A stretch of 64,000 bases of DNA from WVZL01 sp041862375. GTDB lineage: Bacteria; Acidobacteriota; Aminicenantia; Aminicenantales; Aminicenantaceae. A model generated the notes under the pieces. It saw nothing but the letters and a program-made list of their open reading frames with translations, had not been told where the DNA came from and searched no databases. The position numbers and the translations under genes were made by a program. Positions 1 through 9,776 of this stretch are shown here, in pieces. The stretch is from NCBI GenBank assembly GCA_041862375.1, contig JBGVTE010000058.1:1-64000 (forward strand), written 5' to 3'. Position 1 is the first letter of the stretch. Each line of letters opens with the position of its first letter.

Positions 1-52
1 ACAAAGAGCGTACTTCTATTGACTAAATGTCTGTTAAGAAAGGAGATGCTTT

Positions 53-151
53 ATGACAGAAAAAGAAAAAATAGGAATCCAAAGTGGCGAGATGATTCAT
101 TCGTCATGTAGAAAAGATATTGAGGAAATGATAGATGAGTTTTTCTCTTGA
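53..151 (+). CDS. Small ORF, 32 aa, unknown function
   Basis: An ATG at 53 follows a good ribosome-binding site (AAGGAG, 40-45) at normal spacing and opens a 32-codon frame ending TGA at 149-151. The peptide is charged and rich in Glu, Lys and Ile, with one Cys and no signal or membrane segment. I do not recognise it. It converges with the pilin-like gene whose stop lies at 167. The window edge hides its upstream context, so it could be a real small protein or the last gene of an operon that lies to the left. Confidence 0.35.
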   Translation: MTEKEKIGIQSGEMIHSSCRKDIEEMIDEFFS

Positions 152-166
152 GTGAATTAAAGTTTA

Positions 167-1447
167 TTATTGTGAACGTTTCTCTTGCCAGGCGGCAACA
201 CCAAAGGTATCAAGCAGTATACTGTGTCTATCCCAATCCTTGAGATATTCATCAAAATGAATCCCTGAATTCGACGATATGTTTACGTAGTCTGCAACAA
301 CAGAGCCAAAGAAATCTGCATTAGAGCTTAAAGTTATACAAGCATGAGGCGTATAGAGTGTCCCGTAAAATTGAAAATTTGACACAAATTCCAAGTCTTC
401 AAAAGAATCAGCCCCAAGAATACATAGTGCTTTGGGATTTAGATTTAAATTTATAAACCTCGCGTAGTCATCAATTTTTAAATTGCCTTCAAGAATGAAT
501 TCAACCGCGCTGTTTTCCTCAATTATAATTTGTGAGTTTAAGTCCAAAATCATTTCATATACAACATGAATTACCAAAGGGTCCTCAACCGTTCCCCCGC
601 TAAAACGTAAAATTTTATCAGATGGAATCTTGAAATTCTTATACTTACCGCTTTCGGTAATAGTTACATCTGATTCTTCTACAGGATATTTCCAGTCCCA
701 GTAATCTGGAAGACCTTCAGGCAGAATAACAGAAGGGAGTTGCTTTGCTTCTTCTAAAACTGAAAGAGACCCATTCACCTCAGCGTTGTTTTCTATAGAT
801 ACAACTGTTTCTGGATCACTACTAGGCCCTGAATAAACATTGCCGTTGACCACAACATTGTTTAACAATCTAATTGCTGAAGCATTTGTGGAATTCGTAC
901 CGATTTTTCCCTTCGAACCTGGATCTGAAGGATTATACGGATCTTCATCCGAATTGAAGCTGTCAGTATACGCATTTCCGTGAATCTCAATCCCTGAATT
1001 ACCAAAAATTCCATAATTGAAGAAAGATTCTTTTGACTGATCCAGTGCGACCCTCACGGTTTTATTCAGATTAAGGTCGCCTACAAAAGGGACTATGCCT
1101 TTGGCTTCGATGATGCGCACTTCCCCGGAAGGATTTATAACCGTGATCTCAACCGTGCCAGCATCGTTCCCTCCTGAAGTCAAAAAAGGAGAGATGGTCA
1201 TTGTCCGCTCATCACTATCACCATCCCAGCCAGAGATATCTCCGTAATTAATCTCCCATATTGCTCTCTCTATTCCAGCCTCGGCTAAGTATAAAGCTTT
1301 CATGGATTTAAATGACTTTTCAGTGCCCCTAAGTTGTACGGAAACCTTTGTTATCAAGGGTAGTGCTATAATTAGCATCACTGTTGTGGCCATAAGAGAA
1401 ACTACAAGTACACTGCCTCTTTTCTTGTGTCCTTTATTTTGAGTCAT
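167..1447 (-). CDS. PilX-like type IV pilus minor pilin / assembly protein
   Basis: About 426 aa from the ATG at 1447; a longer TTG start at 1483 is possible. The N-terminus carries the PilX-type pattern: a basic stretch, then RGSVLVV leading into one hydrophobic helix (about residues 11-33), followed by the AEAGIERAIW motif near residue 57 that is typical of PilX_N proteins. The rest is a beta-rich, Asn/Gly-rich region with repeated GNxY/NNxxVNG motifs and an acidic end (HFDEYLKDWD), like DUF7305 or polymer-forming pilus-associated proteins. It probably sits in the pilus fibre or at its tip. It stands alone on the minus strand, about 1.5 kb from pilB. An AAAGGAGAG near 1521-1529 is too far from either start to be its RBS. 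Confidence 0.75.
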   Translation of the reverse strand: MTQNKGHKKRGSVLVVSLMATTVMLIIALPLITKVSVQLRGTEKSFKSMKALYLAEAGIERAIWEINYGDISGWDGDSDERTMTISPFLTSGGNDAGTVEITVINPSGEVRIIEAKGIVPFVGDLNLNKTVRVALDQSKESFFNYGIFGNSGIEIHGNAYTDSFNSDEDPYNPSDPGSKGKIGTNSTNASAIRLLNNVVVNGNVYSGPSSDPETVVSIENNAEVNGSLSVLEEAKQLPSVILPEGLPDYWDWKYPVEESDVTITESGKYKNFKIPSDKILRFSGGTVEDPLVIHVVYEMILDLNSQIIIEENSAVEFILEGNLKIDDYARFINLNLNPKALCILGADSFEDLEFVSNFQFYGTLYTPHACITLSSNADFFGSVVADYVNISSNSGIHFDEYLKDWDRHSILLDTFGVAAWQEKRSQ

Positions 1448-1842
1448 TTTATATCCACAGTTTATGAAAAGACAATAGACCAATTGAAACTTAATAATAA
1501 ATAGCTGGACTTGTGCTCTCCTTTCCTTTTTTTAATACAAGAATTTTGACTGCACATTAAGGCACCTTATTACATGCAAATATAATGCTTATTGAAATTG
1601 GCTTTGTCATCACCTATCGCGGTATTTTTTTGTTGATTTTCATGCCTCTGGATTTCACCGTTAAAGGTGATCTTCTCTCACCCCTGAAAGGAGCCCTGTA
1701 TTGATGTTTATGGAAGCTCTAACCAAACATTTATACACAATATTATATTTAATAAAACTCTTTTCTCATTGATTGAAATGCATCGGCCTCAAACCATTCA
1801 TAAGCTTTCATAATTCCCTGGGCTGAATTATAATTATAGTCT
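1448..1842. other. Intergenic region between divergent genes
   Basis: About 395 bases without a supported gene. It holds a short hairpin TCACC-GTTAAA-GGTGA near 1655-1670 and, at its right end, a TATAAT (1829-1834) only 8 nt before the next start codon. A 22-codon frame at 1704-1772 behind AAAGGAG is too short to support. Confidence 0.5.
1829..1834 (+). promoter_or_regulatory. -10 box of a leaderless promoter
   Basis: A perfect TATAAT with only 8 nt before the GTG start at 1843. The -35 position (TTTCAT, 1806-1811, 17-nt spacer) is weak. Transcription should start within a base or two of the GTG, and no Shine-Dalgarno is present. Confidence 0.5.
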
Positions 1843-2586
1843 GTGAAAAAAGATAAACTTAAATTATCAGCTTTAGCATTTCTCCTCGTACTTTCTTCTC
1901 TTTCCTGTATTACTTTACATCAGAGATATCCTGCGCATGACGTTGATCATTCTGATCCATGGATATTCTCACAGCCCACCCCACAAACTCAACTCTCTCC
2001 AGAAGCTACTGAATATCTTGAGCAACACTTCTCAGCGAGTAACAGTATAAAAAAGATCGGGAGCATTCTAAGCTGGATAAGAAGAAACTTTGACAATTAT
2101 AAGGGTGGTGGCAAGATGGTTGCTAAACAGAGCGCCCAGCAGATATTTGACAGCCGAAAACTCACAGGATGTAATGATTGGGGAATACTTTTAACAGCTA
2201 TTCTAAGAAGTCAAGGATATCCTGTAGTTTTTTTAAACGCTGCTGGCATTGAATGGGCAAAAGCCTACAGGAAAAATCCCACAACTGCATTTTCGGGCCA
2301 TGTTTTTCTTGAAATCTACCTTAGCGGGAAATGGATAGTGATGGATTCGGTAACTGGCGAATACATCGATGACTACGACATAGATGATCCTGTTATCCCC
2401 ATACCTAAAAAGAATGCATCTGAAAAAGGATATTTTGTGTATCAGAAAGGGCTGGACCATTGGACTATGGGTATACAGAGCATTCAAGACAGTAAAAAAA
2501 TCATGAGGAAATTTGCCCTGAATTATCCCTTAGAAAAAATCATTATTAAACACAAAGAGATAAAAAAATTAACTTCCACAAAATAA
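1843..2586 (+). CDS. Transglutaminase-like lipoprotein
   Basis: 247 aa from a GTG start. The N-terminus is basic, then hydrophobic (residues 8-21), and ends in LSSLSC, a weak lipobox with Cys22 as the lipidated residue. Residues about 95-185 match a transglutaminase-like (papain-fold) core: Cys110 in TGCNDWG, His153 in GHVFLEI and Asp168 in WIVMDS form the Cys-His-Asp triad in the usual order and spacing. The protein is therefore probably an envelope-attached peptidase or acyl-transfer enzyme; its substrate cannot be read from the sequence. It is a single-gene unit with a TATAAT directly in front of the GTG. The following 350 bases contain no convincing gene. Confidence 0.75.
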   Translation: MKKDKLKLSALAFLLVLSSLSCITLHQRYPAHDVDHSDPWIFSQPTPQTQLSPEATEYLEQHFSASNSIKKIGSILSWIRRNFDNYKGGGKMVAKQSAQQIFDSRKLTGCNDWGILLTAILRSQGYPVVFLNAAGIEWAKAYRKNPTTAFSGHVFLEIYLSGKWIVMDSVTGEYIDDYDIDDPVIPIPKKNASEKGYFVYQKGLDHWTMGIQSIQDSKKIMRKFALNYPLEKIIIKHKEIKKLTSTK

Positions 2587-2944
2587 AAGCTCTCCTTCAG
2601 TTATCATCATTATTTACGTATAAATAATAACTGCTAATTACATGCTGTAGTATATAAAACAGTTACAAACCCTCCTTTTCTCACTTTGCTTTTTATAATA
2701 TCCCTACATAGCCTCTAGAGGTGAGACAAACACTTCAAAATTCATCTTAAGAATCCTCCTCAATGGCTATTGACGCTAAAAGGACTCTTTGTAATCATAA
2801 TCAGCAACATGAATTTAAAAAATTTTTTTGACTTCATCTCTGAAAAAGATAAGAGAAAATTTAACGATGCATGCCGTCGTTGTTATGGATGGGCTAAGTT
2901 GACAAAAATTGTTAATTTATTCAACGCTTGCTCAAAGGAAAAAA
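2587..2944 (+). other. Intergenic region upstream of pilB
   Basis: About 360 bases. It contains a perfect palindrome CCTCTAGAGG (2712-2721) and two TTGACx hexamers (2770, 2899) without matching -10 boxes. A 61-codon frame at 2770-2955 runs into pilB, has no RBS and resembles nothing known. No RNA gene was seen. Confidence 0.5.
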
Positions 2945-4672
2945 ATGGAATCTAACCTGGGTGAATTCCTTCTGAAAGAAAAGCTTTTAACAGCAAAACA
3001 ACTGGAGGAAGCTACCAATTTACATAAGAAAAAAGGAATCGGAATTGGATCTGCTGTGACTGAGTTAGGATTCATCTCAGAAGAAGAAATAGCTCAAGCA
3101 TTAACCCGGGAGTTAGGCTATCCATATATTGACCTCGATCAATTCGAGGTTTATCCCGATGTCATAAACCTCATCCCTCTCGAATTAGCTCAAAAATATT
3201 CGATTATACCGATCCATAGAATCCGCTCTTTTTTAACACTGGCTATGGTCGATCCAACTAACCTTGCCGCCCTTGAGGATATAAAATTTCGCACTGGTTT
3301 AAGCATCCAACCAGTCATTGCTTCCGAGTCTGCAATCAAGAATGCAATAAACAAATATTATGGTTCTCCCTATGCTCTCCGCTTAAAGAAAAAGCTCGAA
3401 GCTATAGAGCTGGCCGAGGATACGAGTGTTAAAATCATCGAGGAAGAGGAAAAGAATGCTGTTGATGTTGATGAACTCATTGAATCCATAGAAGAAGCTC
3501 CGGTTATCTCTCTCGTAAACTCACTTTTCGTAGAAGCAATAAAGAAAGAAGCAAGCGATATTCATCTTGAACCTTTCGAGAGCGGCTTGCGAGTGAGAAA
3601 CCGCATTGACGGCATACTCTACGAAGTAATGAACGTTTCTAAGAGATTCAAAAATCCATTGATATCCCGCGTAAAAATAATGGCAAACATGGATATCTCT
3701 GAAAAAAGGCTGCCCCAAGACGGGCGGATAAAAATGAATATAAATAGAGATGACGGGAACAGAAAAACAGTTGATATGAGAGTATCCAGCATACCTACGA
3801 TCTTTGGAGAAAAAATTGTTGTCCGTATTCTCGATCGGGAAATGCTGAAATTAGACCTTACTCACTTGGGCTTTGAAAAAGAATCTCTTGCTTCCTTTAA
3901 ACACGCAATTGAACAGCCGTGGGGAATAATCCTGGTTACCGGTCCTACCGGAAGCGGCAAGACGAATACTTTGTATTCTGCTATCTCCAACCTGAATGCC
4001 ATGGAGAGAAATATTACTACAGCCGAAGACCCAGTCGAATTCCATTTCCCTGGAATAACCCAAGTTAACATCAAAGAGGAAATTGGATTGGATTTTCCCA
4101 TTATACTAAGGTCTTTCTTAAGGCAAGATCCAGATGTAATGCTTGTTGGTGAAATGAGAGATTATGAAACTGCAGACATTGCCATTAAGGCAGCCTTAAC
4201 CGGCCACCTAGTTTTTTCAACAGTTCACACCAATGATGCAGCATCCACGGTTAGCAGATTAATAAACATGAATATAGAAGCATTTCTAATCGCCAATTCT
4301 GTAATTTTGATCGCCGCCCAGAGACTGGTAAGGCGCCTGTGTAAAAAATGCCGTATCAAATACGAATTGCCTGTTAAGGCCCTGGTGAACATCGGTTTTA
4401 CGGAAGAAGAAGCGAAGAATATTAATCTCTGGAAACCCAAGGGCTGCAGCTCCTGCAACAACACAGGGTACCGAGGAAGAATTGGACTTTTTGAGGTTAT
4501 GGAAATTAATGACGAGATTAGAAAGCTCATTCTGGACAGAGCCCAAACTAAAGACATAAAAAAGAAGGCTGTCGAACAAGGCATGCTTACCTTGCGACAG
4601 AGCGGGCTTATTAAAGTAAAAAACGGGATAACATCTGTAGAAGATGTCCTGAGAGAAACAGTACTAGATTAG
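2945..4672 (+). CDS. pilB: Type IV pilus extension ATPase PilB
   Basis: 575 aa from the ATG at 2945, chosen because AAAGGA lies just upstream. It powers pilin polymerisation at the inner membrane. Residues 1-140 form the MshEN/GspE-N domain. The secretion ATPase core has Walker A GPTGSGKT (333-340), Walker B in DPDVMLVGEMRD (395-406) and the His box TGHLVFSTVHTND (419-431). A tetracysteine zinc site typical of PilB/GspE is present: CKKC (466-469) and CSSC (501-504). It is followed by pilT after 8 bp and then pilC, so the three motor genes form one operon. GspE of a type II system is the alternative; the adjacent pilT, pilS/pilR and pilA favour pilB. Confidence 0.95.
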   Translation: MESNLGEFLLKEKLLTAKQLEEATNLHKKKGIGIGSAVTELGFISEEEIAQALTRELGYPYIDLDQFEVYPDVINLIPLELAQKYSIIPIHRIRSFLTLAMVDPTNLAALEDIKFRTGLSIQPVIASESAIKNAINKYYGSPYALRLKKKLEAIELAEDTSVKIIEEEEKNAVDVDELIESIEEAPVISLVNSLFVEAIKKEASDIHLEPFESGLRVRNRIDGILYEVMNVSKRFKNPLISRVKIMANMDISEKRLPQDGRIKMNINRDDGNRKTVDMRVSSIPTIFGEKIVVRILDREMLKLDLTHLGFEKESLASFKHAIEQPWGIILVTGPTGSGKTNTLYSAISNLNAMERNITTAEDPVEFHFPGITQVNIKEEIGLDFPIILRSFLRQDPDVMLVGEMRDYETADIAIKAALTGHLVFSTVHTNDAASTVSRLINMNIEAFLIANSVILIAAQRLVRRLCKKCRIKYELPVKALVNIGFTEEEAKNINLWKPKGCSSCNNTGYRGRIGLFEVMEINDEIRKLILDRAQTKDIKKKAVEQGMLTLRQSGLIKVKNGITSVEDVLRETVLD

Positions 4673-4680
4673 GATTAACA

Positions 4681-5799
4681 ATGGCTAGAACAATTCAAGA
4701 GCTATTGAAAATCGCTGTTGAGGAAAATGCCAGTGATTTGCACATAACCACTTACATCCCTCCCCAAGTAAGAATACACGGCGCTTTAGTTTCTCTGGCT
4801 CACCCGCCATTGACTCCATCTGAAACAAAAGAGCTTGTATACAGTATTTTGACGGATAAGCAGAAAAAACAATTCGAGGAAAAGTTAGAGCTCGATTTCT
4901 CCTTTGGCCTTAAAGATATGGGTAGATTCAGAGCTAATATATTTATGCAAAAGGGAGCTGTGGCAGGAGCTTTCAGAAGAATTCCCCCAACGATATGGAG
5001 CTTCTCAGAATTGGGGATACCACAAAGAGTTGCCCAGCTTTGTTATTTGCCCAGGGGACTAGTTTTAGTAACCGGACCAACAGGAAGTGGAAAATCAACA
5101 ACGCTCGCTTGCATGATTGATCACATTAATCAAGAAAAAAATCTTCACATCGTTACTATAGAAGACCCTATTGAATTCTTTTTTACTGCTAAAAAGTCCA
5201 TGATAAACCAGCGGGAACTTCATGTTGACACGTTGTCGTTTGCCAATGCACTCCGTTCTGTTTTAAGGGAAGACCCAGATGTGGTTTTGGTTGGAGAGAT
5301 GCGAGATCTGGAAACAGTAGAAGCGACTTTACGGGTTGCAGAGACTGGGCATCTTACTTTCTCTACTCTTCACACAAACTCAGCTGTGGAAACAATATCG
5401 AGGATAATCGATATTTTTCCCCACCAGTATCAAGCTCAAGTGAGAACACAGCTCTCTATGAATCTGGAAGGTGTGCTGACTCAAGCTCTCTTACCGAGAG
5501 CTGACGGAAAAGGCAGGGCTTTAGCTATGGAGATACTCATCCCGAATCCAGCCATAAGGAATTTAATCAGAGAGAATAAAATTCACCAGATTTACGCTAC
5601 CATGCAAGCTGGCCAGGAGAAATCAGGCATGCTGACTTTCAACCAATCTCTGGCAAACCTCTATTTCAAAAGACTCATCACTCTCGAGACAGCTATGAAT
5701 GTCTCTCATTATCCAGAAGAACTTACAGATATTACTGAGAGGAAAGAAGGGCTCAAGGTATCGTCTATACATTTCCAGCCAAGGTCATTAAAAAAATAG
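4681..5799 (+). CDS. pilT: Type IV pilus retraction ATPase PilT
   Basis: 372 aa, a normal PilT length. It is a cytoplasmic hexameric ATPase that depolymerises the pilus for twitching motility and DNA uptake. Walker A is GPTGSGKS (132-139), Walker B DPDVVLVGEMRD (198-209) and the His box TGHLTFSTLHTN (222-233). The retraction signature AIRNLIRE is complete at residues 291-298, which separates PilT from PilB. The N-terminal PAS-like domain has the usual ASDLHIT motif (17-23). It lies 8 bp after pilB and 12 bp before pilC. Confidence 0.96.
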   Translation: MARTIQELLKIAVEENASDLHITTYIPPQVRIHGALVSLAHPPLTPSETKELVYSILTDKQKKQFEEKLELDFSFGLKDMGRFRANIFMQKGAVAGAFRRIPPTIWSFSELGIPQRVAQLCYLPRGLVLVTGPTGSGKSTTLACMIDHINQEKNLHIVTIEDPIEFFFTAKKSMINQRELHVDTLSFANALRSVLREDPDVVLVGEMRDLETVEATLRVAETGHLTFSTLHTNSAVETISRIIDIFPHQYQAQVRTQLSMNLEGVLTQALLPRADGKGRALAMEILIPNPAIRNLIRENKIHQIYATMQAGQEKSGMLTFNQSLANLYFKRLITLETAMNVSHYPEELTDITERKEGLKVSSIHFQPRSLKK

Positions 5800-5811
5800 A
5801 GATAGGTAAAA

Positions 5812-7014
5812 ATGGCATTATACGTTTGGAAAGGAAAGAATCGCTATGGAGATATTGTACAGGGAGAACGCACAGCCAATTCCCTAGAAGACGTTGCAGG
5901 GAGTCTCAAGAGAGAACAAATAACTATTTTTAATGTAGTAAAAAAAAGGTCTGAGCTCCAGATACCTTTTCTAAAGAGAGAAAAAGTAAAGCTTAAGGAG
6001 CTGGCTGTATACAGCCGCCAGCTATCTGTCTTGATAGACGCTAATCTTCCCCTGATCCAAAGCCTTAATGTATTGTCAGAACAGATTAAGAACAAGTATT
6101 TTTCCCAAGTCATTCGTGGAGTTAGAGAAGATGTCGAGGCAGGCTCAACTTTGAATCAAGCTAAACGGAAATATCCTAAAGTCTTTGATAATCTCTACTG
6201 CAACCTTATTTCATCAGGAGAACAGAGCGGTTCCCTCGACATTGTCCTTCAACGCCTGGCAGAGTACATAGAAAAAATAGTGAAATTAAGATCTCAGGTT
6301 AAACAGGCAATGGTATATCCCTTAGCCATAATGACTTTTGCCATTGTAGTATCTATTTTCCTGATGTGGAAAGTTGTTCCTGTTTTTTCAACTCTGTTTG
6401 TTGAATTAGGAGCCAACCTTCCGATCGTTACTGTGGTCGTTGTCTCCATCAGCAATATCATACAAAAATACCTATTATATATATTCCTCTCTTGTATCGG
6501 TTTTTTCATTCTCTTTAAGTACCTGAAGGGAACTCGTCAGGGACGCCAGGCCATAGACAAAACGCTTTTACGAGTGCCTCTCTTTGGACCCCTCATGAAA
6601 AAAGTTGCCATTTCTCGAATTACACGCACTCTCAGCACTCTCCTTTCTGGAGGAGTACCTATACTCGAGAGCTTGAAAATAACTTCCTCGACCTCGGGGA
6701 ATGCTATCGTTGAAAACAGTGTTATGGAAGCTCGAAAGAGTGTAGCTGAAGGAGATAGCCTGACTAATTCTCTGAGGGAAACAAGTCAGTTTCCGTTAAT
6801 GGTTACTCAGATGATAAATGTAGGAGAAACAAGCGGTACTCTGGATGAAATGTTGAATAAAATATCTGATTTTTACGATGATGAGGTTTCAGCTTCAGTC
6901 GCCTCTCTCCTTTCTTTGCTAGAGCCCATACTTCTTATAACTGTCGGGTTGCTCATCGGTACCATTGTTATTTCTATGTATCTTCCAATTTTCAGCTTAA
7001 TTCAGCAGTTTTAG
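5812..7014 (+). CDS. pilC: Type IV pilus inner-membrane platform protein PilC
   Basis: 400 aa. It carries two T2SSF domains (about residues 67-190 and 270-392), each followed by hydrophobic segments, with membrane spans near 170-190, 218-237 and 372-392. The SGEQSGSLD (146-154) and VGETSGTLDEML (about 337-348) repeats are hallmarks of the family. PilC couples PilB/PilT motion to pilin insertion or extraction. A GGTAAAA stretch precedes the ATG, 12 bp after pilT. A GspF identity is formally possible; the neighbours argue for PilC. Confidence 0.95.
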   Translation: MALYVWKGKNRYGDIVQGERTANSLEDVAGSLKREQITIFNVVKKRSELQIPFLKREKVKLKELAVYSRQLSVLIDANLPLIQSLNVLSEQIKNKYFSQVIRGVREDVEAGSTLNQAKRKYPKVFDNLYCNLISSGEQSGSLDIVLQRLAEYIEKIVKLRSQVKQAMVYPLAIMTFAIVVSIFLMWKVVPVFSTLFVELGANLPIVTVVVVSISNIIQKYLLYIFLSCIGFFILFKYLKGTRQGRQAIDKTLLRVPLFGPLMKKVAISRITRTLSTLLSGGVPILESLKITSSTSGNAIVENSVMEARKSVAEGDSLTNSLRETSQFPLMVTQMINVGETSGTLDEMLNKISDFYDDEVSASVASLLSLLEPILLITVGLLIGTIVISMYLPIFSLIQQF

Positions 7015-7048
7015 AAAAGAAAAGTCCGGGAATATAGGAATAAAATAA

Positions 7049-8332
7049 ATGAACCTCAGAAGAAGGAATTCAAAAAGTAATGGGCCCATCCTCTGGTTTA
7101 TAGTTTTCCGCTTAGTAGTCTTAACTTCTCTCGTTGTTGCGGCAGTAATTATTCAGTACAGTACTTCCAGCTTTCTTCCCCTTAATCCTTACTATTATAT
7201 AATTTTAATAAGCTATTTTTTATCCTTAATCTATTTTGTTCTTTTTTTGTGGGGAAAGAATTACAGCCTGCAGGCATACTTACAAATAATTTTTGACCTT
7301 CTCTTGATTACCACCCTGGTTTATATCTCAGGAGGATTGCGTGGCTCTTTCTACTTTCTCTACATCTTCGTAATAATCGCCGCAAGTGTCATCATCTCCT
7401 CAAAAGCAGCTTATCTTACAGCAGGTTTAGCTGCTATCTTCTTTGGACTGCTCGTGGATGGAATGTATTTTAAGATAATTCCCTATTTCAATCCTGACCA
7501 ATACATGGAATTGTCCTTGGGACACGTCCTCTACAATATTTTTATAGCCTGGAGTATCTTTTTTATCATCGCTTTCTTAACTAATTACTTAACAAATAGC
7601 TTGAGAGGAGCTAAAGAGAAGCTCCGCCTTGCTCAGCAAGACCTTGAAATCAAAAACCGATTAGCATTAGCAGGCCAAGTTTCAGCGAGTATAGCCCATG
7701 AAGTGAGAAATCCTCTAGCGGCTGTCTCAGGTTCAGCTCAACTTCTCAAGAAAGAATTAGAATTGACGGGCGAACAGAAAGAGTTGATGGACATCATCTC
7801 CAAAGAGTCAAAGAGAGCTTCTCAGTCTGTTGAACATTTTTTGGACTTGGCAGCTCCTGGAAATCGCATGTGTTCTCCTATTAGCCTTACAGATGCTCTA
7901 CGAGAGATATTGACAATCCTTCAAGGTAGCAACGAGCTCAACGGAAACTATCGTATAGAGGGAAATTTCAACTCAACTAAGGTTCGCTACTACGGCAACG
8001 TCAATCAATTTAAACAGATCTTCTGGAATCTCCTTAAAAACGCCCTGAAAGCTATGCCAGGGGGAGGAACGTTAACCATAAATTTTGTCCAGGACAGAAA
8101 AGACAAACTCCAGATAAAAATTGCCGATACGGGAAAAGGGATGACAAGAGAAGAAAAGGAAAGAGTTTTTGAGCCTTTTTATTCCGGATTTGATAACGGA
8201 AGGGGTTTGGGTATGTCGATAGTCTACCGAATAGTCGATGACTATGAAGGGAAAATTCACATAAGTTCTGAAATTAATAAAGGAACAGAAGTGACGATAA
8301 CATTACCCATGAGAAACATAAATAACCATTAA
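7049..8332 (+). CDS. pilS: Membrane sensor histidine kinase PilS
   Basis: 427 aa. About six hydrophobic segments fill residues 15-180, followed by a short linker and a kinase core with no PAS domain visible. The H-box is IAHEVRNPLA with His217. The N-box (NLLKNALKA, 327-335), G1 (DTGKGM, 360-365), F (FEPFYSG, 374-380) and G2 (GRGLGMS, 384-390) are intact. The multi-span input region, and its place between pilC and an NtrC-type regulator just before pilA, identify it as PilS. It probably senses pilin abundance in the inner membrane and phosphorylates PilR. Confidence 0.9.
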   Translation: MNLRRRNSKSNGPILWFIVFRLVVLTSLVVAAVIIQYSTSSFLPLNPYYYIILISYFLSLIYFVLFLWGKNYSLQAYLQIIFDLLLITTLVYISGGLRGSFYFLYIFVIIAASVIISSKAAYLTAGLAAIFFGLLVDGMYFKIIPYFNPDQYMELSLGHVLYNIFIAWSIFFIIAFLTNYLTNSLRGAKEKLRLAQQDLEIKNRLALAGQVSASIAHEVRNPLAAVSGSAQLLKKELELTGEQKELMDIISKESKRASQSVEHFLDLAAPGNRMCSPISLTDALREILTILQGSNELNGNYRIEGNFNSTKVRYYGNVNQFKQIFWNLLKNALKAMPGGGTLTINFVQDRKDKLQIKIADTGKGMTREEKERVFEPFYSGFDNGRGLGMSIVYRIVDDYEGKIHISSEINKGTEVTITLPMRNINNH

Positions 8333-8354
8333 TGAGAGGATAAATATCTGAATT

Positions 8355-9755
8355 ATGGAAAAAATACTGGTCGTTGACGACGAAAAGAGTATTCTCGATC
8401 TTCTAAAAGTCGCCTTCAAGAAAGAAGGCTGGCGTGTATCTACCTGTCTTTCTGCCCAAAGAGCCCTAGAATTAATAGAAAATAATGATATTGATCTTAT
8501 CGTCTGCGATATAAAAATGCCTCAAATAAGCGGCATACAAATATTAAAACATGTCAAGAAAAAGAAGCCAGATATCCCGGTAGTAATGATAACCGCCTAC
8601 GCAAGTATTAATCAAGCGGTAGAAGCCTTGAGAGCAGGAGCGATGGATTATGTTGTGAAACCTTTCGACATAGATGAATTGAAGATCACTGTTAGTCACG
8701 GACTTGAACAGAGAAAACTGAGACAAGAAAATATTCTTCTGAAAAAAGAATTAAAAAGAAAGCACAGTCTTGAGAGCATGATCGGAAAGAGCAGGAAAAT
8801 GATGGAAGTATGTAGTTTAATCGAAAAAATAGCAGATACTGATTCTACTGTTCTTGTCTCCGGAGAAAGTGGAACAGGGAAGGAAATTGCTGCAAAGTCA
8901 ATTCATCATCTCAGTTACCGAAGGGAAAACCAATTTGTCTCTATAAATTGTGGAGCCCTTCCGGAAAACCTACTGGAGAGTGAGCTCTTCGGTCATACCA
9001 GAGGATCATTTACAGGAGCAGTAGCTGATAAAAAAGGTATGTTCGAGGTTGCCCATAAAGGAACTTTATTTTTAGACGAAATAGGGGAAACTTCAGCCTG
9101 GACCCAAGTGAAACTCTTGCGAGCTCTTCAAGAAAAAAGAATAAGAAGAATCGGGAGCACAGAAGAAATTCCCATTGATGCACGAATTATCGCTGCTACA
9201 AACCAGGATTTAAAGAAAAAAATAAGAGAAGGAGCATTCAGAGAAGATTTGTTTTACCGGCTTAATATCATATCTTTTGAGATGCCTCCTTTAAGAGAGC
9301 ATACAGAGGACTTGCCCCTTCTTGTCACTCACTTTATAAAGAAATACTGCTTTCAGATGGGGAAAAAGATTAAAAGGGTATCTCCTGAAGTTATGAATAT
9401 TTTCGAATCCTATTACTGGCCTGGAAATGTCAGAGAACTGGAAAATATAATTGAAAGAGCTATAGCTACAGAGGAATCTGATACAATAAAGATAGACAGT
9501 TTACCTAAAGAATTAGTGACTTCCCCACAAAGAAAAGAGCCTCCTTCTCTTCTCAATAAAGGATTTAACCTTACCTCTTACCTGGATGGGCTTTCTCAGA
9601 ATTTTATAAAACAAGCTCGTCTTACTACCGGAGGAAACTTAAGAAAAACAGCTTCTCTGCTGGGAATAAGTTATCGCTCTTTAAGATACTTGATTGATAA
9701 ATACGGCTTGAAATCTAAAGCAAATAAATCCTATGAAGAAAAAGAAAGAGAATAA
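8355..9755 (+). CDS. pilR: Sigma-54-dependent response regulator PilR
   Basis: 466 aa NtrC-family activator. The receiver domain (1-120) has Asp52 as phosphoacceptor, with Asp8/Asp9, Thr80 and Lys102 in place. The AAA+ domain carries Walker A GESGTGK (170-176), the sigma-54 contact loop GSFTGA (217-222), Walker B GTLFLDE (236-242) and the WPGNVREL motif (355-362). A Fis-type helix-turn-helix is at about 426-449. It begins 22 bp after pilS. Its likely target is the sigma-54 promoter at 9880-9896; the paired palindromes just after its own stop (9777-9811) are candidate binding sites. Confidence 0.92.
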   Translation: MEKILVVDDEKSILDLLKVAFKKEGWRVSTCLSAQRALELIENNDIDLIVCDIKMPQISGIQILKHVKKKKPDIPVVMITAYASINQAVEALRAGAMDYVVKPFDIDELKITVSHGLEQRKLRQENILLKKELKRKHSLESMIGKSRKMMEVCSLIEKIADTDSTVLVSGESGTGKEIAAKSIHHLSYRRENQFVSINCGALPENLLESELFGHTRGSFTGAVADKKGMFEVAHKGTLFLDEIGETSAWTQVKLLRALQEKRIRRIGSTEEIPIDARIIAATNQDLKKKIREGAFREDLFYRLNIISFEMPPLREHTEDLPLLVTHFIKKYCFQMGKKIKRVSPEVMNIFESYYWPGNVRELENIIERAIATEESDTIKIDSLPKELVTSPQRKEPPSLLNKGFNLTSYLDGLSQNFIKQARLTTGGNLRKTASLLGISYRSLRYLIDKYGLKSKANKSYEEKERE

Positions 9756-9776
9756 GATGGCTTTTTGTAAAAAAAA

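Noticed and set aside
1704..1772. 22-codon frame after AAAGGAG
   Set aside because: Too short and low complexity to support; no downstream partner.
2712..2721. CCTCTAGAGG palindrome as an operator
   Set aside because: A 10-bp palindrome without a neighbouring promoter; no support beyond symmetry.
2770..2955. 61-codon frame upstream of pilB
   Set aside because: No RBS, no recognisable sequence, and it overlaps the well-supported pilB start.
7012..7034. GAAAAGTCCGGG resembling the conserved RNase P RNA stretch
   Set aside because: Only 34 bp lie between pilC and pilS, far too little for RNase P RNA; chance match.
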